Both the position numbers and the translations under genes were made by a program. This document shows positions 17,593 to 25,559 of a stretch of 40,961 nucleotides of DNA, one piece after another. Position 1 is the stretch's first letter, and each line of letters begins with the position of its first letter. The stretch is taken from assembly GCA_934168325.1 (NCBI GenBank), contig CAKPNG010000012.1, forward strand, positions 1-40,961. The letters run 5' to 3'. The notes beneath the pieces are model-generated. The model did no database searches, had not been told where the DNA came from, and worked only from the letters and a program-made list of their open reading frames with translations. The DNA comes from an uncultured Bacilli bacterium (GTDB taxonomy: Bacteria; Bacillota_I; Bacilli_A; RFN20; CAG-826).

Positions 17593-19404
17593 CTAATTTA
17601 AATTATCGAATTTTTTCTCAAGATAATCAGCTAAGTCAAACTCTTTTTCTTGATTATTATCATTATAAACATTATCCATATAAAAACCTATAAAATTTTT
17701 ATTGATATAATTTGAAGAATTTATACAACTATTATCTCTATTTATGTTATTTTTAATAGCAATACTGCTTACTTGTGATAATGGATCATATCTAAACCAT
17801 GGGACATCAACTATATAAGATTTGCCATTTCTACACATGACACTTACTTGCTCAACTTGAGGAATTTCGTCAAAACTATGTGAAGTTACTTCAAATACAT
17901 CAGATTTACTAACTGAATTTTTAAAATTAATTTTTAAAATTTGAGTAGTCTTTGTAGAAGGATGAGCAAATAATTTAGGATCCATATGATTAACAAATGA
18001 TTCCGCTTCATAATCAGAAATATTTCTAAGATTTTGTTTAACATCATATTTTCCAGCATCTGTCATTTGATATAAAGGAATAGAAAATAATGGTGCTAAT
18101 TCAAAATATAAACTAGCAAACAAATTTTCAAAGTAAGCTTTTAAGGAGGCTATGATATTTTTATAATCATAATATGAGAAAACAAATCTAGGATTATATT
18201 CAAAATATTTTTGTCCATGGAAGGATGATATTATATTAATCTTTTTATTTTTAAAGAAAGACCAATCATCTCCATATGGTTGAGCTTTTGTAATTAATTC
18301 AATCATATTTTGTTGAGCTAATGGTGTAAATAATAATCTAAATTGAACTTCATTATTTCTATCATAAGCTCCAAATAAAGCATCAAATTTTGTATTTCCT
18401 AAAGATTGGAATGTTCCACCAGCTTTAGTTGCTTTTTCGTTCATTTTATTCAAGCGTTTTTCTTCACTTTTAACGAATCTATCAACATCTTTATCAGAAC
18501 ATCCTGCTTTAATACCGCTAGGTCCTCTAATAAATTTCAAATCAGGAGCAGCTTCATTACCATAAATTAAATAATCTTCTGTAGTATATTCAGGAGCTTT
18601 TCTAGTAATTCTAGCAACTAAAGTTTCGCTACATTGTCTAGTTTGCGTTCTACCTTCATTATCTCGATAAGTTTCAGTCCAGGTAACAACTCTAGTACCT
18701 GTATAAACTTTATCAATCATTTTCATATCGATAATCTTACATCTTATAAAAGGATTAGTATCAATTTCACCAGACATAACATCGGTAATTGATTCATCTT
18801 CGGTAAATCCATCTACATATCCATAAAGACCTTTAAGTAATAATAACTTTTCAGGAACTAATTCCTTATCAAGCTTAAACATACTTGTAGCCATATTACA
18901 AATATTAATAAAATCATCAAATTTTAAAGAATTAAAAAATGGTGACAATTGAGTATGTGCCTCATCTAATAACCCTTGTAATTCCTTATTAAAAGCATCT
19001 AAGCAACCACTAAGTGCTTCAATATTCTTATTAACTTTTGTAAAAATAACTACTAAAGGAATAATAAATGCAATAATTCCTACTGGAATTAAAATAATAC
19101 CTACAAATTGATTAACTTCTTGAGCAATTAACATTGCTCCAACGATAATTAAAGCAACACCAATAATTGATAAGATAATAAGAAAAATTCTTAAAGCTTT
19201 TGCATCTTTTAATTTGTCTTTTTGTTCTTCGATTTTTTTATTTTGAGCAACAATTTTTTTTGTAGTAACTTCGTTTGCTCCAATATCAATTTTTGATTCA
19301 TTAGTTACATTACTAAGAAATTTTTCACAATTTGCACTAAATGCATCTTTTAAAGTATTCTTATAATAATCTAATGGATCATATTTCATACTATCTACAG
19401 GCAT
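17593..19404 (-). CDS. DUF3137-like membrane protein, partner of LemA
   Basis: A 603-residue protein with two close membrane helices (about 69-90 and 98-122) after a short cytoplasmic N-terminus, then a long soluble part with a YTGTRVVTWTETYRDNEGRTQ beta segment and a RLLFTPLAQQNMIELI segment. The architecture and its pairing with LemA fit DUF3137, a family of unknown function; the match is by pattern only. A longer ORF begins at a TTG (19446), but ATG 19404 has AAGGAGG 5-6 bases upstream and is clearly the start. It is probably co-transcribed with lemA. Confidence 0.6.
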   Translation of the reverse strand: MPVDSMKYDPLDYYKNTLKDAFSANCEKFLSNVTNESKIDIGANEVTTKKIVAQNKKIEEQKDKLKDAKALRIFLIILSIIGVALIIVGAMLIAQEVNQFVGIILIPVGIIAFIIPLVVIFTKVNKNIEALSGCLDAFNKELQGLLDEAHTQLSPFFNSLKFDDFINICNMATSMFKLDKELVPEKLLLLKGLYGYVDGFTEDESITDVMSGEIDTNPFIRCKIIDMKMIDKVYTGTRVVTWTETYRDNEGRTQTRQCSETLVARITRKAPEYTTEDYLIYGNEAAPDLKFIRGPSGIKAGCSDKDVDRFVKSEEKRLNKMNEKATKAGGTFQSLGNTKFDALFGAYDRNNEVQFRLLFTPLAQQNMIELITKAQPYGDDWSFFKNKKINIISSFHGQKYFEYNPRFVFSYYDYKNIIASLKAYFENLFASLYFELAPLFSIPLYQMTDAGKYDVKQNLRNISDYEAESFVNHMDPKLFAHPSTKTTQILKINFKNSVSKSDVFEVTSHSFDEIPQVEQVSVMCRNGKSYIVDVPWFRYDPLSQVSSIAIKNNINRDNSCINSSNYINKNFIGFYMDNVYNDNNQEKEFDLADYLEKKFDNLN

Positions 19405-19436
19405 ATTATTTCCTCCTTTTTTATGAAAAATAGTTA

Positions 19437-19454
19437 AGTTCTGCAAGGTTTTTA
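19437..19454. repeat. 18-bp dispersed repeat, copy 1
   Basis: AGTTCTGCAAGGTTTTTA, identical to 25493-25510. On the minus strand this copy begins right after the MazG-like stop codon, in the 50-base gap before the DUF3137-like gene. The second copy also follows the last gene of a minus-strand operon. A 5'-AATTTT lies just before both copies on the minus strand. Confidence 0.6.
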
Positions 19455-19772
19455 TTAAAATTCAGTATATTTTTTACAATTACCTTTTGATTTATCTATA
19501 GGATATTTCTTTTCGTTTTTATCTAACTTATCATTAATAATTTGATCTTCATCTAAATTGAGTTTACGAATAAGATCTTGACAATAAATCAAAACATCGG
19601 CTAATTCATCTTTTAAAGAATCCAAATTATAATCATTTTTCCATTGGAAGCATTCAAGAAGTTCGCTAGCTTCAATAACTATAGATTTAGCTAAATTTTC
19701 AGGTGTATGAAATTTATCCCAATCCCTATCTTTACTAATTTTTGCAATTCTATCTTTTGTTCCTTGATTCAT
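19455..19772 (-). CDS. MazG-like nucleotide pyrophosphohydrolase
   Basis: A 105-residue all-alpha NTP pyrophosphatase of the MazG/dCTPase superfamily, which cleaves (d)NTPs to NMP and pyrophosphate for pool cleaning. The metal-binding motifs are EASELLECFQW (EXXE) and DELADVLIYC (EXXD); DWDKFHTPENLAKSI and the closing KYPIDKSKGNCKKYTEF are typical of this small subfamily. It starts 2 bases after the SDR stop, so it is read in the same transcript; no good Shine-Dalgarno site is seen, which suggests coupling. Confidence 0.85.
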   Translation of the reverse strand: MNQGTKDRIAKISKDRDWDKFHTPENLAKSIVIEASELLECFQWKNDYNLDSLKDELADVLIYCQDLIRKLNLDEDQIINDKLDKNEKKYPIDKSKGNCKKYTEF

Positions 19773-19774
19773 TT

Positions 19775-20542
19775 TTATAAATCTGCGCCAAAATCACTGA
19801 CGATAATTTGTCCAGTTAAAGCTCTTGATTCATCACTAGCTAAAAATGTAATGACATCAGCTACATCTTTTGGCATACATGGTCTACAACCTTTAAGATC
19901 GGCATGTTTTGCCATTTGACCCATCATTGCCATATTAATTTTTCTCATATCCATTGACGTTGTCATAGGAGTAATAATTGAACCAGGGCAAACAGCATTA
20001 GCACGAATTTCAGTTCCAGCAAAACGCATAGCAGTATGTTTAGTTAAACCAACTAAAGCACCTTTACTAGCAACATAAACTGCTCCACCACAACCATAAA
20101 CTCCAGCAACACTAGCAACATTTACGATACTACCTTTATTTTCTTTCATCATATAAGTTAAAGCTTCTTTAGTTACAAGCATTGTTCCTTTTTGATTAAT
20201 CGCAATAACTCTATCAAAATCTTCATTAGTGAAATTATCGATAGAATTTAAATTATGATCTAATACACCTGCATTATTAACTAAAATATCTACTTTTCCA
20301 TATTTTGCTATAGTTTGATTTAATAAATTTTTAACATCTTCTTCTTTAGAAATGTCACAAACTACATCTAAAACATCTCCACCTAAATCAATAAGAGCTT
20401 TTTTCGCTAATTCTAATTGTTCTTTACGACGAGCGCATATAACTACTTTTGCTCCTTCTAAAACAAATTGCTTAGCAACTTCTTCTCCAACGCCAGAATT
20501 ACTACCAGTAATAATAGCAACTTTATCATTAAGTCTATTCAC
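19775..20542 (-). CDS. short-chain dehydrogenase/reductase
   Basis: A classical SDR with the TGSNSGVG nucleotide motif, CARR at the end of beta 2 (suggesting an NADP(H) preference), NNAG, a catalytic Ser in VNVASVAG, YxxxK (YVASKGAL) and the PG segment after beta 6 (CPGSIITP). A 292-residue ORF exists, but its first 37 residues look non-coding. A GTG at 20542 with AAGGAG 9 bases upstream gives 255 residues, the family norm, and starts right at NRLNDKVAIITG. The substrate cannot be named. The MazG-like gene follows by 2 bases. Confidence 0.88.
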   Translation of the reverse strand: MNRLNDKVAIITGSNSGVGEEVAKQFVLEGAKVVICARRKEQLELAKKALIDLGGDVLDVVCDISKEEDVKNLLNQTIAKYGKVDILVNNAGVLDHNLNSIDNFTNEDFDRVIAINQKGTMLVTKEALTYMMKENKGSIVNVASVAGVYGCGGAVYVASKGALVGLTKHTAMRFAGTEIRANAVCPGSIITPMTTSMDMRKINMAMMGQMAKHADLKGCRPCMPKDVADVITFLASDESRALTGQIIVSDFGADL

Positions 20543-20665
20543 GTTATTTGTCTCCTTTTTATTTATGATTACCTTCATTAATTTTACAATAATTGCTAAA
20601 TAAATTGAATAAATATTAAGTCTATTTTTAGTATTTTCTAATACTTTTCCCATAATTATTAATGT

Positions 20666-21181
20666 TTATTTATTGTTTATTATATTTTTAAAATTATTAG
20701 ATAAATCTATTAACTTATTTTTATCAAATTCGCTTAATGCATTAAGTGGAATAAAGTATTCTTTTGCCTTTTCATTTGACAAAATTAGAAAATTCTTTTT
20801 CTTTAATAAAGAGACTACTACACCACTTTCATCATAACTTTTATTATGTTTATTAGTATAAATAGAATAATTAATTTTATTATCTTGAAAAATAAAATTA
20901 ATACGTATTTCTCCTTTTAAACTATGATTATAATTAATAAAAATCAATACAAAAGGACTAATAAATAAAAATATGACACTAATAACAATTAAAATATTAC
21001 CAAATATAAATTCAATAGTATTAATGACACGGTTATAATCAATATAACTTACATAAACTCCAATAAAAAATATAATAATGCTTATTAAAATTGTTGAGGA
21101 AAAACTCGATATTTTATACTTAATTAAATCTTTAATATGTCCTTTATATTTACTATTAAATGTAATACTAAAATTATCCAT
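20666..21181 (-). CDS. small two-helix membrane protein of unknown function (YcxB-like layout)
   Basis: 171 residues: a short N-terminus, two membrane helices (about 27-49 and 57-82) and a C-terminal soluble domain of about 85 residues with alternating beta pattern, ending YFIPLNALSEFDKNKLIDL. This layout resembles YcxB-like proteins, but I cannot confirm the family. A weak AGG precedes the start. It lies 12 bases before the end-of-SDR spacer and 47 bases after the MATE gene, all on one strand. Confidence 0.55.
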   Translation of the reverse strand: MDNFSITFNSKYKGHIKDLIKYKISSFSSTILISIIIFFIGVYVSYIDYNRVINTIEFIFGNILIVISVIFLFISPFVLIFINYNHSLKGEIRINFIFQDNKINYSIYTNKHNKSYDESGVVVSLLKKKNFLILSNEKAKEYFIPLNALSEFDKNKLIDLSNNFKNIINNK

Positions 21182-21228
21182 ACCTAGTAAATATATTAAT
21201 TTATATGGAAAAATATGTATATAAAAAA

Positions 21229-22608
21229 TTAATTTTCTTTATACATTTTATCTAAAATATGTGGAATAAATAATAAATAACTTATGGTTGTAATAATGGC
21301 ACTACTAACATCAGCAATTGGTTCTGCTAAAAAAGTACCTTCAACATTTCCTTTCATTATTAAAGGAATTAAATAGATACATGGAATAAATATAACTACT
21401 TTTCTAATTAACGATAACCATATCGAATATTTAGCTTGTCCTAACCCAGTTAATCCATCAACAAATACATATTGAAAAGATAAAGGAATAATTCCTATCA
21501 TATAAAATAAAATATATTTAGAACTAGCATTAACTATATCCATATTAATATTATCTTTTCCAATACCAATAAACATCTTTGCAAAAGGTTTAGCTAATAA
21601 AAAAGAAAAAAGAAAACAAATTGAAGTAAATATTACTGCAATAATTATTAATTGTTTCTCGGCTTTAATAATATTTTCTTTATTTTTAGCTCCATAATTA
21701 TAACCAAGTATAGGTTGAGTACCACTACTTATTCCTAATAAAGGACCAGTTATTAAAGTTTCAAAAGCTTGAACAATAGTAGCTACTTCAATATAAAAAT
21801 CTCCATCTTCTTTCCCATATAACTTTAAAGCATTATTTAATAAAATTAATATTAAAGAATCAGTCGCTAATATTATAAAAGGAGAAAATCCTAATTTTAA
21901 AATATTACCCATAATTTTGATATCATAATTTCCAAAGCTTAATTTAATCGAAGACTTCTTAATTAATAAATAAAGTACTAATAAAAAAGACGCAAATTGA
22001 GATAAAATCGTTGCTAAAGCCGCTCCAATTGTATCTAATTTAAAAACATACATAAAAATTGGATCTAATATAATATTCAAAACACAACCTAAAATAGTTG
22101 TAAACATCGCTTTTATAGAATCACCTTGAGCAATCAAATATTGATTAAGACCTAAAGTCAAAATTGAAAAATATGTACCAATTAAATAAATATATAAATA
22201 ATTTTTAGCATAACTTATTGAAGCATTACTAGCTCCAAAAAAATATAATAAAGGTTCACCAAAGCTATAAAAGAAAATAACAATTAAAGTAGATATGCCT
22301 AATAACATTATTAAAGCATTAGCTAATATCTTTTTAGCTTTATCATAATCTTTAGCACCTAAAGCAATAGAAAACATTGGAGCTCCGCCAAGTCCTATCC
22401 AAAATGCAAAAGAAGTTATTAAAGTAGTTATAGGAGCACAAATTCCTACGCCAATTAAAGCTATTTCACCAACTTCAGGAATATTACCAACATATATTCT
22501 ATCGACAATATTATATAAAACGCTAATTAATTGAGCTATCATCGAAGGAATAGCTAATCTAAATATCGTTTTTAATGTATTTTTATCACCTAAATAAGCA
22601 CTATTCAT
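21229..22608 (-). CDS. MATE family efflux transporter
   Basis: A 459-residue protein with about 12 membrane helices in two halves. The N-terminal pattern IFRLAIPSMIAQLISVLYNIVDRIYVG is the usual MATE start, and GLNQYLIAQGDSIKAMF and GISSGTQPILGYNYGAKN are typical repeats of the family. MATE proteins export cationic drugs or metabolites with Na+ or H+. Length is normal. No good Shine-Dalgarno site precedes the ATG; a long hairpin with a 30-base loop lies just upstream. The substrate is unknown. Confidence 0.9.
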   Translation of the reverse strand: MNSAYLGDKNTLKTIFRLAIPSMIAQLISVLYNIVDRIYVGNIPEVGEIALIGVGICAPITTLITSFAFWIGLGGAPMFSIALGAKDYDKAKKILANALIMLLGISTLIVIFFYSFGEPLLYFFGASNASISYAKNYLYIYLIGTYFSILTLGLNQYLIAQGDSIKAMFTTILGCVLNIILDPIFMYVFKLDTIGAALATILSQFASFLLVLYLLIKKSSIKLSFGNYDIKIMGNILKLGFSPFIILATDSLILILLNNALKLYGKEDGDFYIEVATIVQAFETLITGPLLGISSGTQPILGYNYGAKNKENIIKAEKQLIIIAVIFTSICFLFSFLLAKPFAKMFIGIGKDNINMDIVNASSKYILFYMIGIIPLSFQYVFVDGLTGLGQAKYSIWLSLIRKVVIFIPCIYLIPLIMKGNVEGTFLAEPIADVSSAIITTISYLLFIPHILDKMYKEN

Positions 22609-22612
22609 AAGA

Positions 22613-22661
22613 CCATTAATATCTTACTCTTTTGCTTATTAAAGTAAACCAATATTAATGG
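22613..22661. other. 10-bp inverted repeat between mgtE and the MATE gene
   Basis: CCATTAATAT (22613-22622) and ATATTAATGG (22652-22661) pair perfectly around 29 bases. In the minus-strand RNA the 3' arm ends 4 bases before the MATE start, so it could influence its translation. There is no T-run after it. Confidence 0.4.
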
Positions 22662-22663
22662 AA

Positions 22664-24118
22664 TTAGAAATAATTACCCCAGAAAATTTCAAAAGATCCC
22701 CAAAGTAATAAGAAATATGTAGTTAAAGTAATTAAATCCATAATAGTTGTGATTAAAGGACCAGTAACAACTGCTGGATCTAACTTCATTTTAGAAATTA
22801 AAAATGGTAAAGATGCACCAATAATTTTTGATAATAAAATAGTAACAAAAATAGAAATAGTAACGGTACCAGCTAGAGTAATCCAAACTAAATACTCAGG
22901 TTCACCTCCAGCAATTGGTTTAAATTCATTAGGAATATTAATTATATTTACCCAGAACATAAACATACAGAAACCAAAAGTAAATACTGCAGTAATAGTT
23001 GAAACAATCAAAGCTACTCTAAATTCTTTCCAAAGTACTTTAAAATAATCTTTAAGTTCAAAATCTTTAGTCGCTAATCCTCTAATAATAAGAGTTGAGG
23101 ATTGAGATCCAGAATTACCTCCAGTATCACATAAAGTAGTTAAGAAAACACTTATCGCAGTTAAAGTACCAATTAAAAATTGGAATTGATCTTGCAAAAA
23201 TATTGAACCAATATTTAAAACCATTAAAACTATTAACCAAGGAATACATTTAAAAGCCAATCTAAATACAGGTGTATTCATATAACTATCATCCAATGGA
23301 GCTACATTAGCCATAGCTTCAATATCTTCACTATTTTCGGCTTCGATAACGTCAACGATATCATCAATTGTAATAATACCAGTTAACTTTTTATCTTCAT
23401 TTAAAACAGCAATAGCATTTAAATCATAACGTTTAAATAATTGAGCAACTTCTTCTTGGTCAGTATTAACATTAACAGTTAGAAAATTCTTATTAGCAAT
23501 ATCAATAATATTTTGATCAGGTTCAGCAAAAACTAAATCATCTAAATTTAAAACACCAACTAAGTCAAATTTTTTATTTTTAACAAACAAAGTGTAGATA
23601 GTTTCAGCAGTTTTACCTATGCTTCTAATAATTTGAAAAGCTTGGGCTACAGTATAAGAATCTAATAAAGTAATATACTCAGTAGTCATAATGCTACCAG
23701 CTGTATCATCTTTATAACCTAATAATTTATTAATATCATTACGTTGATCTTTACTAGCATTCTTCAAAACTTTATCAACAACATTAGCAGGCCATTCTTC
23801 AATAAAATCAGCTAATTCATCGTTGCTTGATTCATGAACTAAGCTAGCAACTTCTTCATTATTTAAAGAAGAAATGATTTTTTCTTGAAAAGCAGGTTCA
23901 AGTTCACTAAAAAATTCAGATGTAATTGAAGGTTTAACAATCCTAAAAATAGGAATAATTGACTTTATAATATCAGCATCATCTTCATCAATATCCCTTA
24001 AACTTTCAGCTATATCAATAGGAGCATAATTATTAAAAATATCTTTAATTTTTAAATAATTTTTATTCTTTAATGCTTCTAATAGCTCTTCTCTAATTAA
24101 ATCAAGATTTCTTTCCAT
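22664..24118 (-). CDS. mgtE: MgtE magnesium channel
   Basis: MgtE imports Mg2+ and is gated by cytosolic Mg2+. Domain order: superhelical MgtE_N domain (about 15-125), two CBS domains (about 130-255), a plug helix and five membrane helices (about 285-484) with the ion-path motif DTGGNSGSQSSTLIIRG. The ORF can be extended to a TTG at 24142, but the ATG at 24118 matches the family start. No Shine-Dalgarno site; TATAAT ends exactly 6 bases before this ATG, so the mRNA may be leaderless. There is therefore no room for an M-box riboswitch, which controls mgtE in Bacillus. Confidence 0.93.
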   Translation of the reverse strand: MERNLDLIREELLEALKNKNYLKIKDIFNNYAPIDIAESLRDIDEDDADIIKSIIPIFRIVKPSITSEFFSELEPAFQEKIISSLNNEEVASLVHESSNDELADFIEEWPANVVDKVLKNASKDQRNDINKLLGYKDDTAGSIMTTEYITLLDSYTVAQAFQIIRSIGKTAETIYTLFVKNKKFDLVGVLNLDDLVFAEPDQNIIDIANKNFLTVNVNTDQEEVAQLFKRYDLNAIAVLNEDKKLTGIITIDDIVDVIEAENSEDIEAMANVAPLDDSYMNTPVFRLAFKCIPWLIVLMVLNIGSIFLQDQFQFLIGTLTAISVFLTTLCDTGGNSGSQSSTLIIRGLATKDFELKDYFKVLWKEFRVALIVSTITAVFTFGFCMFMFWVNIINIPNEFKPIAGGEPEYLVWITLAGTVTISIFVTILLSKIIGASLPFLISKMKLDPAVVTGPLITTIMDLITLTTYFLLLWGSFEIFWGNYF

Positions 24119-24124
24119 GCATAT

Positions 24125-24153
24125 ATTATATTTTTTAGTCAAAATAAAAACAA
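24125..24153 (-). promoter_or_regulatory. mgtE promoter placing +1 at the start codon
   Basis: TATAAT (24125-24130) with a weak TTGTTT (24148-24153) 17 bases upstream. Six bases separate the -10 from ATG. The insertion sequence lies 76 bases farther upstream and leaves this promoter intact. Confidence 0.55.
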
Positions 24154-24229
24154 CAATTTAAAACTAAAAGAAGGGAATTATTGTTTTATTTATTAAATGT
24201 ATAAAATATTATTAAAACAAAATAAAAAA

Positions 24230-24254
24230 CAATATTCATTTGCAAAGGGGAGAT
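24230..24254 (+). repeat. left terminal inverted repeat of the IS
   Basis: 25 bases exactly complementary to 25412-25436; pairing continues inward with one mismatch for about five more bases. It contains TTGCAA, the possible -35 of the transposase promoter. Confidence 0.92.
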
Positions 24255-24268
24255 AAAAAAATTATGAT
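24240..24268 (+). promoter_or_regulatory. candidate transposase promoter
   Basis: TTGCAA (24240-24245, inside the left inverted repeat), 17-base spacer and TATGAT (24263-24268). A start about 7 bases later would fall at 24275, so the mRNA would begin almost exactly with arm A (24277) of the long hairpin described next. Confidence 0.45.
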
Positions 24269-24276
24269 TTAGGTAC

Positions 24277-24353
24277 ATGATTAAGTCATGCTTTTTGACT
24301 GTGTGATTGGTGGTCCTAAGTCACAAAGCATGACTTAATCATTAGGACCACCA
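24277..24353 (+). promoter_or_regulatory. two interlocked inverted repeats in the transposase leader (alternative-fold element)
   Basis: Arm A (24277-24294) and arm A' (24325-24342) form a perfect 18-bp pair. Arm B (24308-24319, TGGTGGTCCTAA) and arm B' (24342-24353) form a perfect 12-bp pair. The order is A-B-A'-B', with no spare base between A' and B', so the full stems cannot coexist. B' contains the only Shine-Dalgarno-like AGGA (24344-24347), 8 bases before ATG 24356. Stem A-A' leaves it free; stem B-B' buries it. This looks like a translational switch that limits transposase. Confidence 0.65.
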
Positions 24354-24355
24354 CC

Positions 24356-25402
24356 ATGAGAAAAAATAATAATATCAAATCTCATAGGAGAAACTCTACT
24401 CCTTGGGATAATAGCAAAGATCTTTCTTGCGCACAAAAATTCATAAAGCAAAATTATAATAAGGAATATAATGAAGCTCATAAAAACTTAAAAGCATCTG
24501 GAGAAGCAGAAATTTTAAATGACTTTAAAGTTTCAAAATGTCATTGGTGTTTATCAACTAACGTAATAAAAAACGGCAAATACAAAACTGGAATAATTAG
24601 ATATCACTGCAAGGATTGTGGTAAAAATTTCAACATATTTACTAATACATTACTAGATCATCATAAATTAAACGCTTATGAGCAGGTTAAAAATATGTTG
24701 GATTTATTTTGCGGAATTTCTTTTCGTTCTATATCAAAAATACAAAGGAATTCTCCAACTACAACTAAGTATTGATTTAAAAAAGTAGCATTGGCTCTAT
24801 CTTTTTATATTGATTCAATTACTTTAAAAGGAAAAGTATATATAGATACAATGTTTGTAAATGTAGAAAAGAAAAAGATTTCTTTTTCAAAAAAAGGTAA
24901 AAAATTAAGAGGCCTTTCAAAAAATCAAATCTGTGTTGTTGTTGCCACTGATACAAAGCATATTTTAGCTTTTGAGATTGGGGTTGGAAAACCGACGGGC
25001 GAAAAAATTGCTGCGGTTTTGTACGAAAAAATTGAAATGAATTCAAAACTCTTTTGTGATGAAGACAACTCATTTTTACAATTGGCTCAAGAACAAAAAT
25101 TAAAAGTTTTTAGCTACAATAGTGAATATTTAAAAACACTAACAGATGATAATAATCCAATACAACCTGTAAATGATGCTATTCTTCTAATTTCGGAATT
25201 TTTAAATAAACACAAAGGATTTAATAGAGAAGAATTACAAGATTATTTAAATATTGTTTGCTATAACAATATTAAGGGAATTAATAAATTAAACGGAGCA
25301 GAAATATTGCTTGAATACATTTTAAATAATAGTTTCGAAACTGTAAAAACGCTCAAATATCGCGAATATTATAAAAAAAGAGTAAATAATATCAAAAATT
25401 AG
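24356..25402 (+). pseudogene. IS1595-family transposase, split by an in-frame TGA
   Basis: Two same-frame pieces, 24356-24775 and 24791-25402, are separated only by TGA at 24773-24775 and five sense codons. The first carries the zinc ribbon (CHWC ... CKDC, about residues 62-89). The second carries the ISXO2-type DDE domain: KVYIDTMFV (first Asp), KLRGLSKNQICVVVATD, LFCDEDNSF (second Asp) and HKGFNREELQDYLNIVCY with the final catalytic region. The TGA sits in KY-stop-FKKVALAL, where relatives usually have Trp, so a TGG to TGA change is the simplest reading. About 348 codons in all. Unless read through, the element is inactive or needs help in trans. Confidence 0.85.
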
Positions 25403-25411
25403 CTACTTTTC

Positions 25412-25436
25412 ATCTCCCCTTTGCAAATGAATATTG
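25412..25436 (-). repeat. right terminal inverted repeat of the IS
   Basis: Perfect partner of 24230-24254, starting 9 bases after the transposase stop codon. Confidence 0.92.
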
Positions 25437-25492
25437 ATAAAAAATGTAATAAAGAAATTATTCTTATTTTAAAATATCTATAATTTAACGTG

Positions 25493-25510
25493 AGTTCTGC
25501 AAGGTTTTTA
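25493..25510. repeat. 18-bp dispersed repeat, copy 2
   Basis: Identical to 19437-19454. On the minus strand it lies 50 bases after the GH43-like stop, outside the insertion sequence. The rest of 25445-25559 holds no gene and no clear terminator. Confidence 0.6.
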
Positions 25511-25559
25511 GAAAATTAAGGCTTATTTTACTATTAAAACTAACTACAATTAACAAAGT

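Larger units (their letters stand above)
24230..25436 (+). mobile_element. complete IS1595-family insertion sequence
   Basis: A 1207-bp element bounded by 25-bp perfect terminal inverted repeats (24230-24254 and 25412-25436, outer end CAATATTCATTTGCAAAGG). It is flanked by an 8-bp direct repeat, ATAAAAAA, at 24222-24229 and 25437-25444; 8-bp target duplications are characteristic of IS1595. It holds one transposase gene with an N-terminal zinc ribbon and an ISXO2-type DDE domain, interrupted by TGA. It inserted between mgtE and the glycoside operon without breaking a gene. The perfect repeats and duplication point to a recent insertion. Confidence 0.9.

Noticed and set aside
20543..20653. 37-residue N-terminal extension of the SDR
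   Set aside because: Hydrophobic, not SDR-like, and it contains the AAGGAG site that serves the downstream GTG start.
24277..24353. H-type RNA pseudoknot formed by A-A' and B-B' together
   Set aside because: No bases separate A' from B', so the connecting loop would have to cross an 18-bp stem with zero length. Alternative folds are more plausible.
24773..24775. UGA recoded to tryptophan in this organism (genetic code 4)
   Set aside because: The many Trp codons of topA, GH78, GH3 and the transporters are all TGG, and these genes are full length under the standard code. In such AT-rich DNA a code-4 organism would use TGA for most Trp. The two TGA stops (topA, GH78) sit in ATGA overlaps and are also consistent with the standard code.
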